DNA of 28,347 nucleotides from positions 1 through 28,347 of the forward strand of contig DATKMG010000634.1 of the NCBI GenBank assembly GCA_035541995.1, read 5' to 3'. The notes under the pieces were generated by a model. That model ran no database searches. It was not told the origin of the DNA and was given only the letters and a program-made list of their open reading frames with translations. This document shows, piece by piece, positions 6,441-13,916 of this stretch. The stretch is from DATKMG01 sp035541995. GTDB lineage: Bacteria; Acidobacteriota; Terriglobia; Versatilivoradales; Versatilivoraceae. Both the position numbers and the translations under genes were made by a program. The first letter of the stretch is position 1, and the number at the start of each line of letters is the position of its first letter.

Positions 6441-8026
6441 GCCCGGTTGGAGGCTCGGATCGCCGCACTCCTTTCTGCCGCCACCGACTCGACTTCAGGA
6501 AGAAGGATCGTGAAGCAAGTGCCCTTGGCCGGCGAACTGACCACCCGAATCTGTCCCCCATGCTGTTTTACGATTTCCTTGCCTATGGCCAATCCCAATC
6601 CGGAACCCCTGCCAAAATCTTTCGTGGTGAAGAACGGTTCGAAAATATGATCCAGTTTGTCGGCCGGAATTCCAACCCCCGAGTCCCTGACCTCAATTCG
6701 AAAACAATACTGATTGCTATCCTCGCTTAGGGGCTCCCGATGCACTTCGACCCACAGCTTACCCTCGCCCGTTATGGCGTCGAGTGCATTGTTGAAAAGG
6801 TTCAAAAAAAGCTGTTCGAGCTGATCAGGGTCACCTTCGGTCAGAAAAGGACCCCCATAGGTACGGAGTCTGAAGTCGATCCGCCGTGACTCCAGCGTTG
6901 GCCCCAGAAGCCGGGTGACCTTACAGATGATTTCCTCCAGCTCGATGGGAAGGCGCCGAGCCTTATGGCGGGTTGTATTCAGCAGGGTTTCGACTATATT
7001 GCAGACGCGATCGATCTGGTCACAAGCCAGCTGAAGACGTTCCCGAATCCGCAGGTCCAATTGAGGGTCTTCCAGCAGAATCTGCAGGTGTGTGGCGACG
7101 GCGCTTAAGGGGGATCCAATCTCGTGGGCGAAAGTGGCCGTCACTTGCCCGACCAGAGCTAAACGTTCGGCCTGGGTCAGACGCTTCTTGGCCTCATAAA
7201 TCTGAAGGTTCAACTGCTGCAAGTCTCGATTTCGACGGGTCAGCTCACCGGTTGCTTCCTCGACCTGGTGTCTCAGGTTTTCGCTGAATCCCTGGATTTC
7301 CTCAAGCATGCGGTTGAAATTCCGCGCCAGCTCTCCAAATTCTCCTGCCAGGCTTTCATCCGCTCGTGCTGACAACTCGCCGCTCTTGTACCGGTGCATG
7401 ATCTTCACCAGGTGCTGGACACTCCGGTAGACCGTTGCTCTGAACACCAGCACAATCGTTCCAACCAGCAGAACGGTGGTCCCCAAAATCGCATAGAGAC
7501 GGATCCGAAAGTGGACGGCCAGGATATCGTTAACTATCCGCAACGAACTTGCCACCGTGACAAACCCTCGTCGCCCATCTTTGAATTGGAGCGGCTGAGT
7601 CGAGAAGATCTTGCTGCCGGCGGCCGACTCCACAGTAAATGTTTGAGGCAATCCACTGAAAAAAGCTTTCCTCTCCTGGTTTAGAACCGCACGGTCTTTC
7701 CTGGTGGAACTGGATTGGACTAGCTTGAGTTGCCCTTCCTTTTCAGCGTAAATATCGACGTGGATAACATCGGGCTCCAACTCGAGAATGTCGCGAACCT
7801 GGTTCTGGTAGTAGTCGGGAACTTGTTGCACGGATCTCGCTTTCAGATCAAAGGCTAAGCGCTCGGCTGATTTGGCAGTTTGTTCTCCCATCGACTTTTC
7901 AATTGCATGGATCGTGCTGAGCGTGGCCAGCCAATCCGTGATGGTCAAGACTGACAGAGAAAGAAAAACCACTGTCACCAATGTCCGCGTCTGTAATGAC
8001 CATTTTGAAGCTCTACTGGCGGCCAT
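6437..8026 (-). CDS. membrane sensor histidine kinase
   Basis: A 529-residue kinase. Transmembrane helix 1 is at about 15-37, a periplasmic sensor region at about 38-174, helix 2 at about 175-197, and a HAMP domain at about 198-250. A coiled-coil linker rich in Gln and Arg follows (about 250-290). HisKA has phospho-acceptor H301 (FAHEIGSPLSAV). The HATPase domain has N box NLFNNALDAI (about 409-418), G1 DSGVGIP (448-454), F box FEPFFTT and G2 GRGSGLGL (472-479). The extracytoplasmic domain suggests it senses something in the envelope; the ligand cannot be inferred. The partner is the downstream response regulator, overlapped by ATGA. A sigma54-type promoter lies about 108 bases upstream of the start. 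Confidence 0.93.
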   Translation of the reverse strand: MAASRASKWSLQTRTLVTVVFLSLSVLTITDWLATLSTIHAIEKSMGEQTAKSAERLAFDLKARSVQQVPDYYQNQVRDILELEPDVIHVDIYAEKEGQLKLVQSSSTRKDRAVLNQERKAFFSGLPQTFTVESAAGSKIFSTQPLQFKDGRRGFVTVASSLRIVNDILAVHFRIRLYAILGTTVLLVGTIVLVFRATVYRSVQHLVKIMHRYKSGELSARADESLAGEFGELARNFNRMLEEIQGFSENLRHQVEEATGELTRRNRDLQQLNLQIYEAKKRLTQAERLALVGQVTATFAHEIGSPLSAVATHLQILLEDPQLDLRIRERLQLACDQIDRVCNIVETLLNTTRHKARRLPIELEEIICKVTRLLGPTLESRRIDFRLRTYGGPFLTEGDPDQLEQLFLNLFNNALDAITGEGKLWVEVHREPLSEDSNQYCFRIEVRDSGVGIPADKLDHIFEPFFTTKDFGRGSGLGLAIGKEIVKQHGGQIRVVSSPAKGTCFTILLPEVESVAAERSAAIRASNRA

Positions 8027-8133
8027 TCCCTTGCCTTCCCGTTCTGTTTCTGTTTCGAGGATTGGACCTCTCCCTCAATTATAATGGGTGAAACAGGGCT
8101 CATCAAGGTTTTGAGGCCATCAAGAACTCTTCT

Positions 8134-8149
8134 CGCAAATCCAGGGCCA
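8134..8149 (-). promoter_or_regulatory. sigma54 promoter for the two-component operon
   Basis: On the minus strand TGGCCCTGGATTTGCG keeps the TGGC and TTGC cores with exact -24/-12 spacing. It lies 108 bases upstream of the sensor kinase ATG. A palindromic activator-like site (8239-8250) is 97 bp upstream of the -24 element. This would let the response regulator activate its own operon. Confidence 0.65.
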
Positions 8150-8236
8150 ACTCGAAGGAGTCAGTCGTGGAGCGTCAGTAAATAGAAAACACACAGGATC
8201 AGACTTCTCGCCTTCCGGACCCTTTCTGCTTGTCTC

Positions 8237-8270
8237 GTGGCATATTTGCTTCCTGCAACAAATCTGCCAC
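8237..8270. promoter_or_regulatory. putative activator binding region (two head-to-head UAS sites)
   Basis: GTGGCATATTTG (8237-8248) and CAAATCTGCCAC (8259-8270) form a 12-bp inverted repeat with one mismatch. Inside it are two copies of the GGCA-type site: GGCATATTTGCT at 8239-8250 on the plus strand and GGCAGATTTGTT at 8268-8257 on the minus strand. The first is centred 97 bp from the -24 element of the kinase promoter. It lies in the 523-base divergent gap between the kinase and VWA genes, so it could serve both directions. Confidence 0.55.
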
Positions 8271-8479
8271 AGGCTGTTTGGATTCCTGATTCTCTTCTTA
8301 TCCAACCCAACCGCTTAATCCCCGACCCAAATAGGACTAGAATTCCCGTTAAGGAAGGCGCTGATCCTCGCAAAGTTGTCTCAAATGAATTTCCTCTCCT
8401 CCACGGGCTCTCGGCCACCCTGGCCCCAAGCACTTGTCAGGGCTTCACTTCGCGGTATCAAATCGACATTCAAGCCTTT

Positions 8480-8495
8480 TGGATACTCCCCTGCT
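8480..8495 (+). promoter_or_regulatory. weak sigma54-like element before the VWA gene
   Basis: TGGATACTCCCCTGCT has the GG and GC dinucleotides at correct spacing, 55 bases upstream of the VWA start, but the -24 element lacks the usual C and A. There is no GGCA palindrome about 97 bp upstream; the nearest site is at 8239-8270. I regard it as a weak candidate. Confidence 0.25.
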
Positions 8496-8549
8496 TTTGA
8501 AAATGGGGGGAAACGTGACAGATGGACAGAACCCGATGTTGAGGGGTTG

Positions 8550-9557
8550 ATGAGCAGCAAACTCCCAAAGAATTCGTCTAAGGATCGATTTTGGCTCCAT
8601 TCCTTCGAGTACACCACAATTCTGGTGGCTGGCCTCCTTTGTAGTAATGTCTTGGCCTATGCGCAGGACGACAGTCTTGTACGCAACAAGCCTGAGGAGG
8701 AATACAAGATAGCCGTCCCAGTGGATCTGGTCGTTTTGCCGGTCACCGTGTTAGACCTCAAGGGGCATTTTGTTGCTGACCTGACTGAGAAGAACTTCAG
8801 GGTTTACGAAGATGGCAAGCTACAGAGCATCCAGCTCTTTTTGCATGAAGATCTTCCGGTCACAGTTGGCCTGGTCTTAGACAATAGTGGAAGCATGCGC
8901 CCTCGGCTTGACGAAGTTAACGCGGCGGCCCTGAAATTTGCCGAATCCAGCAATCCTCAGGATGAGATGTTCGTGGTCAAATTCAATGAGAAGGTATTCA
9001 TGGGGTTGCCGAAGGAGGTACCCTTCACTCACAGCGAAGAACAATTGAAAGCTGCCTTGCTCAGGAACACTGCCCGGGGGAGGACAGCTCTCTATGATGC
9101 AATTATCACGGCACTCCAGCATTTGGCAAAAGGCACCCTGAGTAAACGGGTTCTTCTTGTCGTCAGCGACGGCGGCGACAACTCCAGCAAACACGATTTC
9201 CCGCAAGTATTGGAGCTGTCCAAAGAGAGCAATGCCGTTATCTATGCCATTGGTCTTTATGATTCGACAGACCCGGAAAGTAACCCCAGGGTCTTGCGTC
9301 GGCTTGCCAGGTTGACCGGTGGAGAGGCTTTCCTGCCGAACGACGTCGAGAAAGTCAAGTCTATATGCCAGCATATTGCCAAGACTGTTCGTGACCAATA
9401 CACCTTGGGATATATTCCTTCAAATGGGGATCATGATGGGGCCTTTCGGACTGTGAGGGTTGTTGTCGATTTCCCTCGCCATGGAAAGCTGACGGTGCTG
9501 ACTCGAACGGGGTATTACGCACCTGGCGACCGCTCCTCTTCCCTGTTGGGGGAGTAA
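8550..9557 (+). CDS. VWA-domain surface protein (acidobacterial VWFA-related family)
   Basis: A 335-residue protein with an N-terminal hydrophobic segment (about 20-37) ending in AYAQ, consistent with a signal peptide. A short beta-rich module follows (about 50-100; VPVDLVVLPVTVLDLKG, LTEKNFRVYEDGK) and then a von Willebrand factor A domain (about 104-290). The metal-ion-dependent adhesion site is complete: DNSGS at 111-115, T179 in GRTALYDA and D207 in VSDGGD. The two-part layout is that of the VWFA-related proteins abundant in Acidobacteriota; their function is unknown, but binding of surface partners is usually assumed. The ATG at 8550 was chosen because it gives a sensible signal peptide; the frame is open back to 8376. 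GAGGGG lies just upstream. A sortase gene follows 28 bases downstream, probably co-transcribed. Confidence 0.85.
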   Translation: MSSKLPKNSSKDRFWLHSFEYTTILVAGLLCSNVLAYAQDDSLVRNKPEEEYKIAVPVDLVVLPVTVLDLKGHFVADLTEKNFRVYEDGKLQSIQLFLHEDLPVTVGLVLDNSGSMRPRLDEVNAAALKFAESSNPQDEMFVVKFNEKVFMGLPKEVPFTHSEEQLKAALLRNTARGRTALYDAIITALQHLAKGTLSKRVLLVVSDGGDNSSKHDFPQVLELSKESNAVIYAIGLYDSTDPESNPRVLRRLARLTGGEAFLPNDVEKVKSICQHIAKTVRDQYTLGYIPSNGDHDGAFRTVRVVVDFPRHGKLTVLTRTGYYAPGDRSSSLLGE

Positions 9558-9585
9558 AGCGAGGGGCCGCAGCAGCAAAGGTGGA

Positions 9586-10308
9586 ATGACCATGTTGAAA
9601 CAAAAAAAGATCGCTAGGCTTCTTCGGTTCTCAGAGCGAGTCTTCTTTCTATTGTTCCTGCTGGCTTTTGGCTGGTGTACCTATGTATTGATTGAAAGCA
9701 GCGCGTTCCAAGCCTACCAAAAGGCGCGATTGGAGAGCGCATTGGAGGAGAAATCCTTGCGCCAATCCAATTCTTCCTATGGCTCCTCACTTGGAAATCC
9801 GAACGTGAACGGGGAACGTTCCTCTCTCGAAACCCAGCCAAGGATCCCGATAAGAAAAGAAGCGATCGAATACAATCACGCTCCGTCCAAGCTGATGGGC
9901 TCGCCGATCCAGGACCCTGATCTCATAGGACGTCTGGATATTCCTCGTCTTGGCTTGTCGGCCATAGTTAGCGAGGGTGTGGACAATCGGACCTTGCGAC
10001 GAGCTCTGGGGCATATCCCAGGCACTGCCCTTCCGGGCCAGGGAGGAAATATGGGGATTGCGGGACACCGCGATACCTTCTTTCGCAAACTGGAACATGT
10101 CCGCCCTAACGACACCGTCACATTGACCACAGTTTACGGAACTTACCGCTATGTGGTTCAGTCCCTCGAAGTCGTCGGCCCGGACGATACAGAGGTTCTG
10201 AGAAACTCCGCTCAGCCGACCTTGACATTGGTAACCTGCTATCCTTTTGACTTTGTAGGACCTGCCCCCCGGAGGTTCGTAGTCATTGCGCGGGCAGCTG
10301 AGGGATAG
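9586..10308 (+). CDS. class D-like sortase
   Basis: A 240-residue membrane-anchored transpeptidase. A transmembrane helix (about 17-37) is followed by a polar linker and the sortase beta-barrel (about 112-238). The catalytic triad is visible: H161 in GIAGHRDTFF, C218 in LTLVTCYPF, and R229 or R230 in APRRFVV. The TLVTCYPF and AGHRDTFFR patterns fit class D/E rather than class A sortases. In Gram-positives these enzymes cut an LPXT[G/A]-type signal and attach the protein to the wall; in Gram-negatives the acceptor is unknown. It is 28 bases downstream of the VWA gene, and a protein with an MPHSA sorting-like C-terminus is encoded convergently just beyond (10511-11209). The start at 9586 follows AAAGGTGG. 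Confidence 0.9.
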   Translation: MTMLKQKKIARLLRFSERVFFLLFLLAFGWCTYVLIESSAFQAYQKARLESALEEKSLRQSNSSYGSSLGNPNVNGERSSLETQPRIPIRKEAIEYNHAPSKLMGSPIQDPDLIGRLDIPRLGLSAIVSEGVDNRTLRRALGHIPGTALPGQGGNMGIAGHRDTFFRKLEHVRPNDTVTLTTVYGTYRYVVQSLEVVGPDDTEVLRNSAQPTLTLVTCYPFDFVGPAPRRFVVIARAAEG

Positions 10309-10510
10309 GACTGCTTCCTTGGCATTCTAGCGCTCTTTTTGGCGAGTGTATCTCCCGGGACGGGCGCTCAGATGCTGGAATCAGCTTCCGGACCCGAGAA
10401 GATGAAGGCGAGGAAGTCAAGGGAGGTCGACTGCTGAATGCATGAACTGCCGTTAACCGCCCTTTATCTTCCTGCCGGTCTCGAGACCCAGAAGATGCTT
10501 CTCTTTAGAT

Positions 10511-11209
10511 TCACTGTTTCGGGTCAAGACGCATGTCGACGAGTTTCAATCCAGCCGCAATGCCGAGTGAAAGCAAGCCAATCAAAACCACCAGAGGCAA
10601 TTCACTGGCGGAGTGAGGCATATGTTTTGGTGGCTTTGTCATCGCCACCTGAGGGGCGGCAGGGGGACTCGGTTTTGCCGTAACCTGTGCCACCTGGACT
10701 TCTTGTGCGTTGGGTTTGACGGCGACCAAGGGGGCCTTCTTCAGTTCGGCCAGGTTGGGAGGAGTAGCAGCTGGTATGGCTAGGACCGGCTGATTGGCGC
10801 GCTTGGCAATCTCCAGGGCCTTGGGCTTGTGGTAAACAAATTCTTCCCCGTACTGGTCCCCTGGATAGAACCAGGTCCTTATTGCGGGTGGCGCATTTTC
10901 AGCCCTTTCCCAGAAGCTGATACTCGTCTTGTCTGGGGGGTCCATCCTATAGCTGGGGATAGCCAGGATCGTTGCGTACAAGTGGTTCTCCTGCTCATTG
11001 TAAATCTGGACCACGTTTCGATCAGCCTGTAAATCCATCAGTTTGAGAACGTACTTGCCTGCGGGCAGAACCATCCCGGGGATCTCGAAGGGTTCATTAA
11101 CGGTGATAACCGTTCGTTTGTTCCATTCGTCTGCTTGAGTGCCGGAAGGGAAAAAAACCGAAAATGCAACCAAGCAACCGACTGTTAACATGATTTTCAG
11201 TTTACCCAT
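10511..11209 (-). CDS. secreted protein with LPXTA-like C-terminal sorting signal
   Basis: A 232-residue protein with a signal peptide (cleavage near TQA, residue 26). A beta-rich domain spans about 30-130 (ITVNEPFEIPGMVLPAGKY, NVVQIYNEQENHLYATILAI). A Pro/Ala/Lys-rich linker spans about 140-196, and the protein ends with MPHSA (197-201) followed by a hydrophobic helix (about 204-222) and a short charged tail. That tail has the order of a sortase signal: motif, hydrophobic stretch, basic end. Acidobacterial proteins with LPxTAS followed by LPLIGLIGLL-like helices are familiar to me, and this matches with M for L and S for T. The likely enzyme is the sortase ending 203 bases away. The domain function is unknown. 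The start at 11209 follows a GAGGAGATAAGAGG-like purine-rich leader. Confidence 0.7.
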   Translation of the reverse strand: MGKLKIMLTVGCLVAFSVFFPSGTQADEWNKRTVITVNEPFEIPGMVLPAGKYVLKLMDLQADRNVVQIYNEQENHLYATILAIPSYRMDPPDKTSISFWERAENAPPAIRTWFYPGDQYGEEFVYHKPKALEIAKRANQPVLAIPAATPPNLAELKKAPLVAVKPNAQEVQVAQVTAKPSPPAAPQVAMTKPPKHMPHSASELPLVVLIGLLSLGIAAGLKLVDMRLDPKQ

Positions 11210-11344
11210 ATCTTGTACCTCTTATCTCCTCGATTCCTACTTAATCCTGCTTCTGTCGATTCGGGCAGTTCACAAGAGCCTGCCGAATCGCGGGCAGAAA
11301 TTCCTTAATGGCACATCCCTGCGGACAGTGCCACGTTGACGATT

Positions 11345-11360
11345 TGCATGTGTTCAGCCA
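11345..11360 (-). promoter_or_regulatory. possible sigma54 promoter for the sorting-signal protein
   Basis: On the minus strand TGGCTGAACACATGCA keeps TGGC and TGCA with the correct spacing, 136 bases upstream of ATG 11209. A dyad GGCGCTTTTGTGCC (11463-11476) is centred 111 bp upstream of the -24 GG; its spacer is two bases longer than in the better sites. The rest of the 582-base gap (11210-11791) shows no convincing gene; a 97-residue open frame at 11336-11629 is Arg/Cys-rich and lacks a ribosome binding site. Confidence 0.35.
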
Positions 11361-11791
11361 ATAGGCCAGGTGATAATCGGGAACAGTGCAAGCGTAAAGC
11401 CAGCAGAGGTTTGCGCATACGGCAGCGAATGAGAAATCTTCAGGGTCGGGAAATCAGGATGAGGCGCTTTTGTGCCAGCTCAGCAATCAACCCCAAACCC
11501 GTCAATCCAGTCCTGCAATCGTGCGCTTTTTGCGGGATGGGTCATTTTTGTTCTGAGGGGCAGCCACTAAGATATTGGGGGAAAATTAACTGTTGTTTAA
11601 GCATAAATGACCCCGAGAACTCGACGTGAACCACTATCTATGGCTGACTTCGGAAGGTATGCGAAAAGCCATTGGATTGGATGGAAAGAGAGGGAGTCAC
11701 TACCCTGGCGGCGAAGGTTCGTGAAGTCGTGGTAGGTTCCCGCCGTCACGATCTGTCTATGTCCAGGAGAATTCCACTCTCTTAAGCCCTC

Positions 11792-12304
11792 CTAGGTTTG
11801 GACAACTTTTGAAGTACCGACAACTGCTTTTTCTTCTGCGATTGCCGAATTCGTCTGGCGAATCACGAGAACAGCGCAGGGTGCAGAGCCGACCACTCGG
11901 TCCGCGGTCGAGCCCAAATGGTGTTCCCTGGCTCTCGAGGTTTTGTGCGAGGGGATCACAATGAGATCGACGTTCTTCTCCTTGGCGATGCGGAGGATCT
12001 CCTCATGAGGCTTCCCTTTGACCATCACTTCCTCAACGTTGATCTGTCGACTCAGTTGGGGCGAAATCACTTCATGCAACCGTTTTTTCACCTGGTCTTC
12101 CCATCCTCCAAACCTGCGCTCCAATTCCAAGGCTCTGGGAAAGTAACTCAAGATGTAAGGAGATTTGAAACCCAGGTCTTCGACCACATGGACCAAGCAT
12201 ATTGTAGCTTCATGCTCCAGTGCCAAGGAAATGGCATAATCCAGGGCATGGGATTCAGAGGAACTGAGATTGGTTGGAAATAGGATCCTCTTGAACTTAA
12301 TCAT
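11792..12304 (-). CDS. universal stress protein, UspA family
   Basis: A 170-residue single-domain Usp protein. The N-terminal strand and loop (FKRILFPTNLSSSESHALDYA) and the C-terminal segment (VDLIVIPSHKTSR...LGSTADRVVGSAPCAVLVIR) are typical. The ATP-binding pattern G-x2-G-x9-G-S/T is incomplete: the first two glycines are P and K (PSHK), while the final GS is kept, so nucleotide binding is doubtful and the protein may be of the non-ATP-binding UspA type. ATG 12304 is chosen over the upstream codon at 12334 because it aligns with the family start and has GAGGTGG five bases upstream. Usp proteins help survival under starvation or respiratory stress. A good sigma54-type promoter and enhancer-like palindrome lie upstream, separate from the oxidase operon that ends 538 bases away. 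Confidence 0.92.
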   Translation of the reverse strand: MIKFKRILFPTNLSSSESHALDYAISLALEHEATICLVHVVEDLGFKSPYILSYFPRALELERRFGGWEDQVKKRLHEVISPQLSRQINVEEVMVKGKPHEEILRIAKEKNVDLIVIPSHKTSRAREHHLGSTADRVVGSAPCAVLVIRQTNSAIAEEKAVVGTSKVVQT

Positions 12305-12494
12305 CGATACCACCTCTGTGGGAGTTGCCAACAAAGCTTAGAATGAACCGGATCAAACTCGGGACGATTGCTCTCCCTTCATAAGTCTGGAGCAGGCTCT
12401 AGAGCCGCGTCACCGAATTCTGGATGCATTTTGATATCCGCCGCATCCAGGTTGCGGGTTCGCTCTTTTCATCAAACTCACCATCCTACAAACC

Positions 12495-12510
12495 TGCAGG
12501 AGTATTGCCA
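12495..12510 (-). promoter_or_regulatory. sigma54 promoter for the universal stress gene
   Basis: On the minus strand TGGCAATACTCCTGCA has TGGCA and TGCA with correct -24/-12 spacing. It is about 190 bases upstream of ATG 12304. A GGCA-N4-TGCA palindrome (12609-12620) is centred about 106 bp upstream of the -24 GG, roughly one helical turn farther than the 96-98 bp seen for the three best promoters. Confidence 0.6.
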
Positions 12511-12608
12511 AAGTGAAAACATCCTCATAAACGACCAAAACTCTAGGCGGGTAACGGCTTTCTGATTTTTCTTGCTCGTTGGGCAGGATGCGTCTCCGAG
12601 ATGGGCGA

Positions 12609-12620
12609 GGCAAATTTGCA
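12609..12620. promoter_or_regulatory. putative UAS palindrome upstream of the universal stress gene
   Basis: GGCAAATTTGCA matches the GGCA-N4-TGC(C/T/A) pattern seen upstream of the other sigma54 promoters here. It is followed by an 11-base C tract at 12635-12645. No gene is evident in the rest of 12305-12841. Confidence 0.45.
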
Positions 12621-12753
12621 CTTTGGGTCAGCCTCCCCCCCCCCCGAGCGGCTGGAAGGCCAGTTCTTCGGGGAAAGAGGAGTTAATCGTATTGGAACCT
12701 CGACCCAGAGCGGTGCTTGGTGGGACGGTGGTCCCGGCACAATGCCGCTGCAC

Positions 12754-12795
12754 CTCTCAAAAAAGGTCCATACCTCAGTGTCCCTTCGGGACCCA
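12754..12795 (-). terminator. possible terminator of the oxidase operon
   Basis: Downstream of ctaF on the minus strand there is a short hairpin, GTCCC-GAA-GGGAC, followed after about 18 bases by a run of six T residues. A second very short stem (AGGT...ACCT) directly precedes the T-run. Each stem is weak, so this is tentative. Confidence 0.3.
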
Positions 12796-12841
12796 AGAGT
12801 TGTTACCCTATTCTGCGTCCTCCAATCGAAGTGCTGACGAG

Positions 12842-13138
12842 TCAGAAAGGGCTGCCAACCCAGGATCTGGTCAGGTAGTCACTCAGGGTCAATACCAGCA
12901 TGATGCTTAGCCAGAAAAGACTGGCTGCGGCAACAAAGGGGGCCAGGCGGATGCTGTACCGGAGATGCATGAAGAAAAGAGCGACCATGGTGGCTTTGAC
13001 GACAGCAATGGTAACGGCTACGAGCGCATTGAGTCGCCCCAAGTTAAGGAAGGAAATCCAACAGGTAGTGCCGGTCAATATCAACAAAGCGATAAAAACT
13101 GCCACATAGGTTGAAACCGGGACGACACGATTTGACAT
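12842..13138 (-). CDS. ctaF: cytochrome c oxidase subunit IV
   Basis: A 98-residue membrane protein with three hydrophobic helices (about 9-27, 37-59, 67-88). It carries the family pattern LNALVAVTIAVVKATMVALFFMHLRYS, in which the lysine and the FFMHL motif are typical of prokaryotic COX4/CyoD-type subunits. ATG 13138 is used because translation from further upstream would add unrelated residues; it has AAAGG about 8 bases before it. It follows subunit III after 14 bases and is the last gene of the respiratory cluster. Subunit IV stabilises the oxidase core and has no cofactors. Confidence 0.9.
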   Translation of the reverse strand: MSNRVVPVSTYVAVFIALLILTGTTCWISFLNLGRLNALVAVTIAVVKATMVALFFMHLRYSIRLAPFVAAASLFWLSIMLVLTLSDYLTRSWVGSPF

Positions 13139-13152
13139 GGTTTGCCTTTCAT

Positions 13153-13824
13153 TCATTCCAGGTGACGCCCGATCAAGTAAAGTAACGGGTAAAGAAAGAT
13201 CCAGACAATGTCCACAAAATGCCAATAAAGGCCCGATAACTCGACATGGTGATAAGACAAGGGAGAGAACTTTCCGCGCCAAGCCATGATGATGAGCACA
13301 GTCAGCAGGCCAACTCCGACGATCATATGTAAGGCGTGGAGGCCGGTCATGGCAAAGTACAGAGAGAAAAACATCTTGGCCTGCTCGGTGAAAGGTCCCG
13401 GAAAGTAAAAAGAAGGACCGGGCACATGATGGTCTTTGAATTTATGAAAGTATTCGTCGGACTTGATTCCCAGGAAGGCCAGTCCAAGAATCAGGGTGAG
13501 CGAAAGGCACAGAATGAGCATCTGCCTTCTTCCTGTCTGGGCAGCATAGACAGCCAGAGCCATGGTCAGACTGCTGCAGATCAGCACAATTGTATTGAGA
13601 GTCCCAAGGACAATATCCAGTTCCCGGCTGACTGCGGCAAAAGCCAGTGGGTGCAATGAACGATACACAATGTAGGAAGTGAATAGTCCACCAAAGAACA
13701 TTACTTCGGTTGCCAGGAATATCCACATCCCCAGCGTGGCAGCATTGTGCTGCTGTTCGAGATCTTGAAAATGATGCGCTAGTAACGGTGAATGATCAGC
13801 AAACGTAGTTTCCATGTCCTCCAT
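13153..13824 (-). CDS. ctaE: cytochrome c oxidase subunit III
   Basis: About 223 residues with five to seven predicted membrane helices. The family signatures are GMWIFLATEVMFFGGLFTSY (including the conserved Glu in helix III) and, near the end, GLHALHMIVG and YWHFVDIVWIFLYPLLYL. Subunit III has no redox centre but supports proton uptake and stability of subunit I. Three starts are possible (GTG 13839, ATG 13824, ATG 13815); I prefer 13824. It lies between subunit I and subunit IV in the ctaCDEF order. Confidence 0.95.
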   Translation of the reverse strand: MEDMETTFADHSPLLAHHFQDLEQQHNAATLGMWIFLATEVMFFGGLFTSYIVYRSLHPLAFAAVSRELDIVLGTLNTIVLICSSLTMALAVYAAQTGRRQMLILCLSLTLILGLAFLGIKSDEYFHKFKDHHVPGPSFYFPGPFTEQAKMFFSLYFAMTGLHALHMIVGVGLLTVLIIMAWRGKFSPLSYHHVELSGLYWHFVDIVWIFLYPLLYLIGRHLE

Positions 13825-13916
13825 CCTGTTCCGCCCCACCAGGCCGACAGCGGAATCTGACCGAAGGTGCTGGCCTCGAGCACATTTGATTTCCTATTGG
13901 CCCAGTCCATGGACTG

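Noticed and set aside
8237..8252. TGGCATATTTGC read as a plus-strand sigma54 promoter
   Set aside because: The GG-to-GC spacing is three bases too short for -24/-12; it fits the enhancer pattern instead.
11310..11330. TGGCACATCCCTGCGG read as a sigma54 promoter
   Set aside because: Good -24 half, but GC is one base too close; sigma54 tolerates almost no spacing change, and no plus-strand gene follows.
11336..11629. 97-residue plus-strand frame
   Set aside because: Cys/Arg-rich, no ribosome binding site and no recognisable domain; overlaps the possible promoter region.
12601..12910. plus-strand frames through the C-tract
   Set aside because: Proline runs arise from the homopolymer; no start signals and they overlap ctaF.
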